A stretch of 64,000 nt of DNA from Chinchilla lanigera (Eukaryota > Chordata > Mammalia > Rodentia > Chinchillidae): positions 8,395,636 to 8,459,635 of the forward strand of contig NW_004955446.1 of the NCBI RefSeq assembly GCF_000276665.1, written 5' to 3'. The notes beneath the pieces are model-generated. The model had not been told where the DNA came from. It was given only the letters and a program-made list of their open reading frames with translations, and searched no databases. The position numbers and the translations under genes were made by a program. Shown here piece after piece: positions 23,925-34,529 of the stretch; positions within the stretch are counted from its first letter, which is position 1, and the number at the start of each line of letters is the position of its first letter.

Positions 23925-24145
23925 GTGTCTTAAAGTACAAACTCAAAAATCAGATTGTTCCTTGTTTGACTTTAGGCAATTTATTTAACCCCACTCAGCC
24001 TAAGTTCCCTCTCTATAAATTAAATTTACTAATATTAGACTTCATAATTCTGGCAAGATTAAATGTGAGGTTGCATAGGAATTTTGAACAGGACTTGCTA
24101 AATAATGAGTGTCAATGTTAGCTTTCACTATTATCTCTCACACAG
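23925..24145 (+). repeat. MIR
   Basis: GTTTGACTTTAGGCAATTTA, TTTAACCCCACTCAGCCTAA and GTTCCCTCTCTATAAATTAA follow the MIR core, and AATAATGAGTGTCAATGTTA its 3' end. Confidence 0.65.
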
Positions 24146-24556
24146 AGTTCCTGCCATACTGTGTATAATGCTTTCATAGCAGTGACCACAACACATTTAT
24201 GTCCTTGCTGATGTGATCCGTGATCAATAACTTATCCGCTAAGTAGAACTGCATTTTAAACTGGAGACACCTTTGGCTTTAAAATTCCAGTTTTTAAGTT
24301 ATATTGCCCTAAAAACATATGGCTATGCTTCTAATACTTGATTTAAAAGTTAAATAGCTTTAAATTCTACAATTAGAATGTATGTGAGGATTCAAAATGC
24401 ACATAAACCAAACTAATCAACATATAAAAATCTGGACAACTTTATATTTGTAAGCAAAATAAGGCTAACGCAACATTGTTTTCAAAGAAACACATGGGAA
24501 AATGATCATATATGTAATTAAAATTTAAAATATGTGTATATAAAGTTTTCCTTATA

Positions 24557-24733
24557 CAGTGGTACTTTGGTTCATGAACTTGATTCTCTACATGATTCAG
24601 GTCACAAACCTAATTGGGTGAGAAGCAAATTCAGTGCCTAGGTTCATTGTTAACCTTATGAGGAAATTTGATTTGATTCTCACCCAGTTCAGAATCATGG
24701 AGAGAATTGAGTTGATGAACTGAGGTGCCACTA
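24557..24733. mobile_element. Tc1/mariner-like MITE with long inverted repeats (177 bp)
   Basis: TA dinucleotides flank it (24555-24556 and 24734-24735). The terminal inverted repeats, 24557-24580 and 24710-24733, match at 18 of 24 positions and start CAGTGGTAC / TAGTGGCAC. A second inner pair, TTGGGTGAGAAGCAAATT (24614-24631) and the complement of 24670-24687, matches at 15 of 18, so much of the element can fold into one hairpin. No transposase. Family not named. Confidence 0.7.
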
Positions 24734-24826
24734 TATAAAAATGTTCATGTACAAAACTGAGAAAGACAAATATTTTGTATAGTTCTTCTTAAAAAGTGTC
24801 ACATAATTTAAAATCCATATTTTCCC

Positions 24827-24926
24827 GGGGCTGGGGATTTAGCTCAGCGGCAAAAGCGCCTGCCTGGCAAGCGCAAGGTCGTGAGTTCGGTTCCCGGTAC
24901 CGGAGAAAAACCAAAAAAAAAAAAAC
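24827..24926 (+). mobile_element. Young, intact ID SINE
   Basis: Full-length ID whose CpG-rich core (CAGCGGC, AAGCGCC, CAAGCGCAAGGTCGTGAGTT, CCCGGTACCGG) is undecayed. A perfect 18-bp target duplication, TAAAATCCATATTTTCCC, lies at 24809-24826 and 24927-24944. Both traits mark a recent insertion, and this copy is a good proxy for the active subfamily consensus. Confidence 0.95.
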
Positions 24927-24949
24927 TAAAATCCATATTTTCCCAAAAC

Positions 24950-25425
24950 TGTCTAATTCATGAACGGCAAGGTAAATTTGGGGATGTTATTTCAAGGCAG
25001 TTTTTGTGTTCCTTGAAAACTTTGAAGAAGGAAGGGAAGATTAAGAATTTTTGAAATACTAGAAATCATTCATATTTGTTATTAGAATTTATTACTGTCA
25101 TTTGGTATGAATAATTTTTTTTTCTTTCTTGAACTTAAAACTATTCTATAACATACTTATAGAACTTACAAGGTTTGCTTAGTCTCACGTTGGTGTTTTA
25201 GTATTCAGACCAATCATTTCTTTCAGTGACTCTAAATAAAATTTCTGCTTCTCCTTCTATGTAGAGCCAAAATGGCATCTTCTCCCTGAGCAGTGAGGCT
25301 CCTCCTCCTATTTTTGTCTGGCTTTCAGCACAGATGATGCTGGAAGACCTCAGACCCCAGCATAAGATTGTTCCTCAACTAGCTTCCCAAGGATATGCTA
25401 AGGAAATTCAGCAATCCAGCTTCCT
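24950..25425. other. No gene or repeat recognised
   Basis: AT-rich flank of the young ID passing into the LTR that begins near 25430. No coding or repeat signal. Confidence 0.5.
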
Positions 25426-25429
25426 CATG

Positions 25430-25790
25430 CCAATAAATTTATTCTCCCACAGGTTGGGTGGCCATAAGCCTGAAATAAAGGTGTTGTTCCACTTGGAATT
25501 TTTAAGGGAGATTCGATTCCTTCCCTCCCTATAGCTTCTGCTGTTTCTCACATTCAAGGCTCGAGGTAGCATAACCCCACACCCTGACTCTGTCTCCATG
25601 CAGCCTTTTCTATGTTTTGTCTCTTCTCTTCTTTCTGTCATGAGGATTATATTTAAGCTTTACCTTTATGTGGTTTGATCTGTGTGGAGATCTTTCACTG
25701 CATCTACAAAGATGCTTTTTCTAAGTGGATACAGGTTCTAGTACATGTCTTTTGGTAGGGCCAGTTTTCAAGCCATTACATATTTCTTTA
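25430..25790 (-). mobile_element. MLT1-type LTR, reverse orientation
   Basis: Runs in the order expected for a reversed MLT1: CCCACAGGTTGGGTGGCCAT, AAGCCTGAAATAAAGGTGTT, GGGAGATTCGATTCCTTCCC, TGACTCTGTCTCCATGCAGC, TGTCTCTTCTCTTCTTTCTG and a CATCTACAAAGATGCTTTTT block near 25700. Confidence 0.6.
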
Positions 25791-25799
25791 GACAATGGC

Positions 25800-28700
25800 T
25801 GGCTATACTTTGGGTAGACATGGGCAGGCATGAAAGCTGCATGTATTGACATGAAGCTAACATTACCTCACTACTCAATTTTGTTGCTCAAATTTATGTT
25901 ATACCTTGTAGAGACAGCTAGAACTTCGATAATCATTGGCTTTTTAAAGGAAAACATATTACCAGGAAAGTGGTGCCCAATCTTTTTGTGGCTTTTTCTG
26001 TAAAGAGGGTTTTGTTTGAGTAGTAACTAAGTCTGTAGTTCATGTCTACTGATAAACCATCAAGGTGCCGTGTTAGAGAAATCATATTCAAATATAATAG
26101 CTATAAAGATGCATTGGAAGCATTTCATGGAGAATTATATTCCTGCATTTAATAAAATGTCCAGGTGGTTGCTTAAATATTTCTAATTTGCAGACACTTA
26201 ACATATTGTGGGAAATAATGTTTACGAAGACATAATGTATAACTTGGAAGAGTCTCTTAGATATAGAGAAAACCAGTTTTAAACACAGGAAAAAATACTG
26301 TAGATATAATATTCTTAAACAAAAAACTTATGTACCAAAGCCTCCTTTAAAAAGCTGAGTCAGAATGAAATAGGTGTGAGGTATGCTTTGAGAGAAGAGA
26401 AATTGCCGTTGAAATTAATAACAAACGGGTGTTTCTTCAACTAAGGAGTGGTGTTTCTCAGGGACCGCTAAAATGCATACTATAATTTATCTGAAGACAA
26501 TATGTCTAAATGTCTACAGTGCTACTTTACTGGCCTCTACTAAGTGAAGCTGTAATAAATCAAAAATTTTATATGATTTTTAAGGACATCTATATTTTTG
26601 CAACCCAGAAAAGACTCCTTATTTAAGCACTTTTATTGTAGCCAAAAATATTAATGACCACTAAATTAAGGGGCTTCACTCTTCCACATTTGGGGATGGT
26701 GACTGTAAAATGAACAAGAATATTTGATCTCATTAGAGGTAGTGAATTTTAAAGTCTTGACATTTGAGGAGGGTGTAAAAAGTTACAAGGAGAAATAATG
26801 AGGAAGAAACTCAGATAAAAATAGATACGAGACTCCCTGGAAGTAGAAGATGTTTAGCCCTGTATCAATCCCATATTTGTTCTGCTTCATCTTTTCACAG
26901 GAAAAAATAGATATCCAAGGGTGTGGGGAAGGTGACCGGTACTCTACTTCCATTATTTCCTACCTTTATCCTCTCTTACCATTTAAAAGCTCAAGATTTA
27001 CAACTCTCAGATCCCATGTATTCAAAGAACTGTCGTGGGAGGAAAGTTTGCTATCAGTCTTTTCATTTTAATAGCTAGCCTGGGCACTTATTTAAGAAGT
27101 CCCATGGGTGTGTGGATGAGCCAGCTTGGGAAATCTGGTGCCAAGCTTACACATTTGCTGTGGTCAAACTCCATACACTGCGTAGCCATGTGCACTGACT
27201 GTGTCATACAACTGGATAGCTTTGTCACCTGACTCAAATCTACTGAGCATTATTCAGCCTACTTATTTACTTTATACCCAGCATGTAAACAAAATGAAAC
27301 AACAATTTAAAATAAATAAGCTCATAACACTTACAATTAAATTCATTAATCAAGGCAGTTTATGGAAATGTCACATGTGAGATGTAAACTTCATAAATAT
27401 TCAAATAGTGAATAGACAATCACATTTCTTAGTAAATGTTTTGTCTTGGCAACTTTATTTCCATATGAGAAATGTAGACTCTTCCCATCCACCAGCCTGC
27501 ATTCTTGTTTTGAAACTTTTTAAGCTATGTATATCATCAAAAAGAACTTTTGTTTTGGTTCTATTCCTATTTCTAAACATTCTCCATCTACCTTACACTC
27601 CAGATTTCTGTGCCTTCACTCTAATTAGTGTGTGCACCTGTGCTGAAGAAGCAGCCTGCAAATACAACCATGTCAATCTGTTGGTAAAGGAGAAAAAGCA
27701 AGCTGCAGGATTTCCACTTGAAAGAAATGGACGGTATATTCTGTTGATGTTCTCATTCACATGTGTCTCTCTCATGTGTGAGAATCTATGCATATAAATC
27801 TGCTTGGGAATTTTCTGACTGTGCTGTCATATACTGTATCTTGCTGCCAGTTTGCATTTGAGTGCAGAAATGCAGGATGATTTCAATATGCTCACCTCAT
27901 GTGGCCATGAATTAGTTTCACATCCAAGGATTGGGAGAGAAGCTAGAGGATGCCCCAGTTTTGGAAGCAGCCTTAAAAGATCAAAGAAAGAAAGAGAATA
28001 AGAAATGCCTGGGGACTGAGAGCAAAAGTACATGATTGAGCAGAGAAGAACATATTGCAGAACATAATTTTAGGCAGAAGTAACTGCTGTTCAAACACGA
28101 ATCCAGAAGGGTCATCAAACAAGCAAAACTCGACTCATTTCTGACATCCTGTGGTACTACTTCCATGTGAACTGAAGTTTCCGTTTCTGTGCTCCAATAC
28201 ATCAATGACAGCATTCAGCTCTCAGGTTTGTACTTGTTTGGAAGGGATCTCCAATTGCGCAGTGATTTCTTTGAAAGCAAAGGCCATACCATTTCTTGTT
28301 ACCTCCCAAGAGTCTACTAATCCTTATGCCGCTCATTAACAGCCAGCCCAGAGCTCTGTCGGAATACTTTTAAGAACTCATAACCTCCCAGGAAAACCTG
28401 TTTCAGTGTTAGAAAACAATGACTGTTACATGGTCTTTCTAAACACAGCTCATTTGCCTGTCAGTAATGTCTAAAATGTTCCATGAAGACATAAAAGAAC
28501 AGCTGTTATTCCTGCCTCTGGTAGTTTTCTTCTTCAGGATAACACCCTTAATTTCTTTACCCCTTCAGCATCTTTCCTCCTTTCTTCTTTTCTTCCTCTC
28601 TTTTACCTCTCCATTAAATTCTCATTCAACAAATTGCATTTAGAACCAGCAGTCACTAGGTACAAGTGTTCATCATTTTTATTGTGCTTCCGAACTTTGA

Positions 28701-29845
28701 CTTTTCTTCTTTAGTGTTGTCACAGTTTGCTAATATTAAATTATAAATCAGAAATAAAAGTGGTATCCTAGGTTCAATCTGAATTCCCTATTACAAAGTA
28801 AACTACCATTTCTCCACTCTGAGTGATCTTGAATGTCACCCAAATAGTCCAACTATAGGCAGTTGCATAAATGTAATTTAGATCACTCAGGAGTCAGCTA
28901 ACTAACTTTTTCCCCTTGAAAAACTGCTTAAAGACAAAGCTTTGTCATATTTCTATTTGCCCTTTGAATGTACAACTTTACATTTCAATTCTTTAAATGT
29001 ACAACTTTAAATTTCAATTCTTAGTTTTTCCTGTTCAGTACTTCAAAATAACTTCATTCTGTAATATATGTCATTCTGTTACTCACAAAATTGATAAATC
29101 AGCCTTTCTTCATCTATGTTGCTGATTAAAATATGGAATTGGAATCCTGACCTTCCTTTGAGTTAGCTTGCAGGTTGATCTCAAGCTATTAATCAATACT
29201 ACATGAGCACAGTATTTAACAAGCAATGAATCTACCCAGAAGCTGCCTCATTCACATCACATTTCACAACTTTATCTGAGGATGTCATAGAAAACTGTCA
29301 GAATCATTCTGAATTCAGTGTGTTTTATAGATTCCCCAAAGCTACAATGCTATCAAAAGAGGGATTGAAGTGAGTGGAACAGAACATGTTCTGAAGATTA
29401 TCACCAACATTTATTGCATACTCTTTGAAACACTATCAGTGATATAGTTAATAGTTCATGTTTTTCTCTTGGGAATCAAAAGTTATATATCTGCTAATGC
29501 AGTTCCCAAATCTGCAGCATTTTCATGTGTTGAACTTTTCACAACCTTGACTTTTGATTTTAGAAGTTTGGCCTCTATATATTGAATTAGAACGAACACT
29601 ACTATTCATGTTATATGAATGGTCTTTATGTTTGTTTACCCTTAAAAACAAATTAACATGCTTGAATTTTATGCCTAAATTATTTAGAACATGGGGTACA
29701 TTACATTTTTAAATTCTAATGATGAAATTTTTCCATCATTATCATTCATATGCCATCAAGTCAGAAATGTTGATACCAGCAGGGACTATGTATCAGGTAG
29801 GCTATCAGTATTAGTCAATATTTAGTGAGTTTTTTAAGGTAACAG
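25800..29845. other. No gene recognised
   Basis: Four kilobases of ordinary AT-rich DNA. A weak hAT-like block may lie at 25968-26040 (TTTTTCTGTAAAGAGGGTTT). Short open frames between 26850 and 28339 show no domain. The only structured item is the 29-bp tandem duplication listed separately. Confidence 0.5.
28963..29020. repeat. 29-bp tandem duplication
   Basis: Units at 28963-28991 and 28992-29020 are identical at 27 of 29 positions (differences at unit positions 4 and 19). The core is AATGTACAACTTTA followed by ATTTCAATTC. Confidence 0.95.
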
Positions 29846-29849
29846 GTAC

Positions 29850-30058
29850 TGTGATTAACACTATATATTCATTACCTTATTTAATCATTACACTAACCCT
29901 ATGAGGTAGATACTTCTGTTTTCCTTTTACAAATGAAGAGACGGAAGCTCAGAGAAGTTAAATAGCTCATTAAAAATCACACAGCTATCAAGTGGTAGTT
30001 AGGATGTCAACCTAGGTAATCTCTTGGGTTTGTCCCCATAACCATTACTCTATAATGA
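29850..30058 (-). repeat. MIR, minus strand, nearly full length
   Basis: Reverse-complement MIR in full order: ACACTAACCCTATGAGGTAG, TTTTACAAATGAAGAGACGG, AAGCTCAGAGAAGTTAAATA, ATCACACAGCTATCAAGTGG, then the tRNA-like end GTCCCCATAACCATTACTCT. One of the best-preserved MIRs in the window. Confidence 0.85.
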
Positions 30059-30071
30059 AGATTATCTTTCA

Positions 30072-30158
30072 GGGGCTGGGGATATAGCTCAGTGGCATAA
30101 CTGCCTCCCTGGCAAGCTCAAGGTCATGAGTTTGATCCCCGGTACCACAAAAAAAGAG
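30072..30158 (+). mobile_element. ID SINE
   Basis: GGGGCTGGGGATATAGCTCA ... GTTTGATCCCCGGTACCAC with a short A-tail. Target duplication GATTATCTTTCA at 30060-30071 and 30159-30170. Confidence 0.92.
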
Positions 30159-30170
30159 GATTATCTTTCA

Positions 30171-31015
30171 ACCTACTCTATATTATACATAATAGTAGTT
30201 AAAAGCCAGATAGACAGAAACTACTCACTAGTTCAGCTGAAGAAGGCTTTCCAATATATTTTCAACTACAAATGTCTAATACCTCAATAGAACCAATTTA
30301 TATAAAGGGGAACTATACATCCACTGCTTCAGTATTTCCCTTGCATAGAAAAAGCAATGTTTAAGAAGAAAAAATACTATTTGTGATGTATATATAATTA
30401 TTTTACTTTGAAGCATGAGCTTGGGATATGGCAGACATAGAATTATGAATACTTATGAGTAGCTTATCCACTTCCATACTAGTTATAGTTGGGAGAAAAA
30501 TAGGGCTGTGATAGGATTTTTAAATGGGATAGAATGGTAAAGCTGATTACAGAGTTATATCTAGATGAGACACAAGAGAAAGAAGATTATTTCTCTTCAT
30601 GAGCCTCATCAGTGTCACAGCAGAGGTAGTTATCACTAGCAAAATATTAAGGATTTTGTTTGAATTTTATTATGGTTTCAATGCAGGTATTAAATATTTA
30701 AATAATAAATGTTCATTTGATATCATTCTCAATTTGGTTATATTGTTTGTTATCAGGGAATATTGATCAAAATTTAATGTGTGCATTGAAGTAGATCTAT
30801 AATATCCCTTTTTTAATATTAGGGCAATATTGTTATAGGAAAGCATCTGCTGTATCACTAAACAGACCAACATTCTTCACATTTATGAATTAACCTTTGT
30901 AAGATTGTTACCTGGATATGTGTGAGAATAATGTGAATGTCCATGGAGAGGTTAAATTGTTCCTAGAAAATAAAAGTTTCCAAATGTTTATTAAAGGTCC
31001 ACTATATGGCAAGTA
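30171..31015. other. No gene or repeat recognised
   Basis: AT-rich, with a run of T/A-rich words at 30660-30730. Nothing nameable. Confidence 0.55.
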
Positions 31016-31017
31016 CT

Positions 31018-31395
31018 ATATTTTTCTGCTTCTTGCTGAGACAAAACACCTGACATCTGTAATTTAAAGAAGGGAAAGTATATTTTGGCTTATAATATGA
31101 GAAGTTCAGTCTGTGGTTAGTGGGCTCCAATGTAGAAACATGGTAGAAAGGTGTGCAAAGGAAAAACATGCAACTCATGGTGTTCCAGAAGCAGACAACA
31201 GAGGATGAGCCATAGAGAAACAGCCTGGGGGCCAGATATAGTTTTTGGAGTCATGTCTTATGATCCACTTAGACACACCCAGAAATATGTCTTACTAATC
31301 TTCTAGACATCTATCAAGCAATCAAATTGAGAGTCAGACTATTTATCACAAACACTGGGCTGGGAGCAGAAAAATATGAGCAGAATCTGCCCCTG
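31018..31395 (-). mobile_element. MaLR-type LTR, reverse orientation
   Basis: Opens with TTCTTGCTGAGACAAAACAC, CTGACATCTGTAATTTAAAG and ATTTTGGCTTATAATATGAG, followed by an AACATGGTAGAAAGGTGTGC block and ATGATCCACTTAGACACACC. This is the standard order of reversed MaLR LTRs. Right boundary uncertain because a B1 follows. Confidence 0.5.
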
Positions 31396-31410
31396 AAGAA
31401 GGAAGGAACA

Positions 31411-31601
31411 GCCGGGGGTAGTGGCACACACCTGTAATCCCAGCACTCAGTAGGCTGAGGCAGGAAGATTGTTGCAAAGTTGATACCAGCCTTGGCTACA
31501 AAGTGAGCTCAAGGCCAGCCTGAACTGCCTAGTGAGACCCTGTCTCAAAAACACCAAAAAAAAAAAAAAAAAAAAAAAAAACCTAAACAAAACAAAGAAA
31601 A
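31411..31601 (+). mobile_element. B1 SINE
   Basis: Full B1 with internal duplication and an A-tail of about 28 bases that turns into an AAAC-rich tail. Target duplication AAGGAACAG at 31403-31411 and 31602-31610; one G is shared with the B1 start. Confidence 0.88.
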
Positions 31602-31699
31602 AAGGAACAGAGACAGAAATGTAGGATTATTAGGTCCACTGGTTTGCAGGGAGTGCTTTTTGAGTACAGATAAAAAGATAATGCAGATGCAAAGTACAA

Positions 31700-32340
31700 T
31701 TAGATAGCATCTCATCCCAGCCAGAATGGCTATTATTAAAACAAACAAAAAAATAACAAATGCTGGCTAAAAACAAACTCTCATACACTGTTGGTGGAAA
31801 TGTAGATTAATATTGTCATTATCAAGAGCACTATTGAAGTCCCTCAAAAACCTAAGAGCAGATTTACTATATAATCCAGCTACCCTTCTTCTGGATATAT
31901 ATCCAAGAGATATGAAATCAGCATACCAAAGTGTACCTGCACACCCATGTTTATTGCAGCACTATTTACAATAGCTAAGATGTGGAATAAAAATAGGTAT
32001 CCATCAACAGGAGAATGGATAAAGAAAATGCAGTGTATATCCAAAATTGAATAGTCATATTTAGCCATAAAGAAGAAAGAAATCCTGTCACTTGCAGCAA
32101 AATGGGTGGAACTGGAGAACCTTATGCTAAGTAAAATATGTTGGACACAGACAAGTACAAAACTACAAGAACTGACCTGAATAAACAGTGATCACTGGGG
32201 GCTTGCAAGGGGCAAGAAGGAGGGTAGATAAAGGGAAACTGCATTTAATTAGCTCCAGCTGTAAGAATATGTTGCACTATCCCTCTGAACTGAGTAATAT
32301 GTACAATTTGAGTATGTAATAAAGTAAAATAAAAATATTT
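31700..32340 (+). mobile_element. L1 LINE 3' end (5'-truncated)
   Basis: Matches the end of L1 ORF2 and 3' UTR: CTCATCCCAGCCAGAATGGC, CTCATACACTGTTGGTGGAA, CACCCATGTTTATTGCAGCA, CTATTTACAATAGCTAAGAT, TATCCATCAACAGGAGAATG and AAATGGGTGGAACTGGAGAA. It ends in AATAAAGTAAAATAAAAAT. Heavily truncated at the 5' side, with stops. Confidence 0.88.
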
Positions 32341-32344
32341 TAAC

Positions 32345-32985
32345 ATAAAAATGAAAGTATCTAAATCTGACTAGCTGGAACGTGGTTAGATGGCTTTCTG
32401 CAGATGCGAATCTGGCCTAAATTTAAGAAAGAGTACTAGCTGGCTAAATGAAGAAGGGTATTTGTGGAAGGTATTGCTATTTGTTTATCCAATTAGTTTG
32501 ATATTGAGAGCCTGGCACAGTTAATGAAAGAATAAATCTCCCAGAAAAATCTATGTAGATTGTACGAGGCAGATTTTAATTGGTCCCTGGGAACAACTAG
32601 AGTTGGAGAAGGGAAGGGGAAACTCAGTAGTATAGCCCTGCTTAAAATTAAAGATTAGTCTATAACCTTATTCTAAAAACACATCATAAAGCTAGGCTAA
32701 AACTCTTAGGTTGGCCTTGGCAATTATGTGACACAGCAATATAAAATAAATAGACTATGGGCCTTATTGGTCAGCTCTGTAAGTACTTCATTGAATCTAT
32801 TCATATGTAAACAGGGAGAAATTTTTAATTTAAATTGAATCAGTCTTTTACATGTTGTTATTGTGACATTTTCCTATTTGTGTACCTTCATACTATATGA
32901 ATATGTTTTTGAGTCTGACAGTTTTGTCCCAATAATCTCACTTCCTCAGCTATCCCATATATTCAAATAATTAGTAGTTTAAAGA
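32345..32985. other. No gene or repeat recognised
   Basis: Ordinary sequence between the L1 3' end and the reversed LTR. Confidence 0.5.
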
Positions 32986-32989
32986 AATA

Positions 32990-33655
32990 TACATTTACTA
33001 CCTCAGAGTTTCTGAGGTTCAGGGGTCAGGAGTCCAGGCATAGCTAGTTGTCCCTGAAGGTCTGGTGTCCAGGTGTGGCTAGCTGATCCTCAGAAGACAG
33101 GAGTCCAAGCTTGATTGGCTGATCCTTGTAGTTTGGTGTCCAGGCATAGCTAACTAATCCATAGGGGGTAGGGGACCCAGACAGTACTAACTAATCCTCC
33201 TCAAGCCTGCTAAGTGTAAATGAGCACTGTTTTCACTGGAGGCTCAAATGGTGATGGATCCACTTCTGAGCTCCCTTATGTTAATCACAAGATTAATTTC
33301 TTTGCAACTGTGAGACTAAGAATCTGGCTTCTTGGTAGCTGTTGGTCAAAGGTCATGATTAGCTCCTAGAGGCTATCCTGGGTTTGTTGCTATGTTGCAT
33401 CTCAATAGACCCTTTACAACATGGCAGCTTATTTCTCCAAATCCAGCAAGGAAGAAAGACAGAGGGTGTGGTGGCATGACTGGGTTTTATATAACATGAT
33501 ATAAGCTTGGGAGTGGCAGGCTATGCTTTCTGTCACATTTTGTGAGAAGCCAGCCAGAGTTCCTGCCCATATGCAAGATGAGGAAATGTAGGGAAAACTG
33601 TGAATACCAAATGTAGGGATACTGAGGACCACCTCTTGTCTATCTGCTACATTTC
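32990..33655 (-). mobile_element. MLT1-type LTR, reverse orientation, with internal tandem expansion
   Basis: Reverse-LTR landmarks run in order: TTTCTGAGGTTCAGGGGTCA, the expanded 36-bp region (33029-33205), GTGATGGATCCACTTCTGAG, GCTGTTGGTCAAAGGTCATG, CTTTACAACATGGCAGCTTA, CAGCAAGGAAGAAAGACAGA and GAGAAGCCAGCCAGAGTTCC. Only one copy of the 36-bp segment is expected in this class of LTR. Confidence 0.6.
33029..33205. repeat. Minisatellite, five degenerate ~36-bp units
   Basis: Units begin at 33029, 33064, 33100, 33135 and 33171 (lengths 35, 36, 35, 36, about 35). Each starts with GG(A/T)GTCC(A)AGG-type sequence and contains a (T)AGCTA(G/A)(T/C)T-like centre. Units 1 and 3 begin GGAGTCC and units 2 and 4 begin GGTGTCC, so the arrangement is a 71-bp dimer repeated twice plus a remnant. 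Confidence 0.85.
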
Positions 33656-33659
33656 TAAG

Positions 33660-34410
33660 AAGAAAATTATTCCAGCCTTAATCAGCATTTTGATAATTTT
33701 CAGGTGATCCCATTTAAACAATCAGTTGTTTGAATGGCTTTTAACTGCTGCATTAGTAAGTGCCTCTTTCAAAAAATACTTATATTTTACAACCAAAACT
33801 AAGTATGCTTTATTGGCTTGACTGTGAAACTTTTTAAAGGTTGGTTTCATTTTCCAGATTATATTGGAAAACCTTTTTTTCAAATAATTATATATTATTT
33901 TCAGTATTATATACAATATTTTTCTCAAATTTGTTCCACAATTTTTTTTTGTAGAACTGATTATATGCCTTAAAAACCCCTGGATCATCAGATTAGTATG
34001 TTAGCAATTGATTAAATTCAGAAGACTTGTTATATATTTTGATTTTCAACACAAGCATACCTTAATTATATTAACTATAGTAGTTTGTAAAATGAGTTGT
34101 GGTAAATTTTTTACTTTGTATGATTTTAATAAATATTATGAGCATTTTTATATAACAAAGTCTATAACATTTTCAAATGTATGGGTCACAATAATTGTCT
34201 ATGAAGAGTAATCTAGGATAAGTAAATTACATTGAAATATCTTCCAAATTCATACTGGAAATTTATCCAGCAAATATTAAGCAAGCACCAACTATGTTCT
34301 AGAAGCTTGAAACACAATAGTGATCTAGTCCCTTCCTATTTGATGCTCTTGATGTTCAAGTCTAAGCTGGGAGGATGTTAATATGAAATAATGAATGAAG
34401 GCACTTAAAG
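33660..34410. other. No gene or repeat recognised
   Basis: Very AT-rich DNA; several short open frames without recognisable content. Confidence 0.55.
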
Positions 34411-34434
34411 TCAGAAAATTTCATTGTTACATAG

Positions 34435-34513
34435 GGGCAGGGATATAGCTGAATGGTACAAGAGCCTGCCTGGCAAGTGCAAGGTCCTGAGTTCGATTCC
34501 CAGTACAAAAAAA
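34435..34513 (+). mobile_element. ID SINE
   Basis: GGGCAGGGATATAGCTGAAT ... GAGTTCGATTCCCAGTAC plus a short A-tail. Perfect target duplication ATTGTTACATAG at 34423-34434 and 34514-34525. Confidence 0.92.
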
Positions 34514-34529
34514 ATTGTTACATAGTAAG

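Noticed and set aside
24827..24900. tRNA-like sequence with A and B boxes, also in the other ID copies
   Set aside because: These are ID SINEs, each with an A-rich tail and most with target duplications; they have no mature tRNA fold or terminator, so they are not tRNA genes.
31545..31748. Hydrophobic minus-strand frame of 67 codons with a phenylalanine run
   Set aside because: The run is the complement of the B1 A-tail; the rest is flanking DNA and the L1 start.
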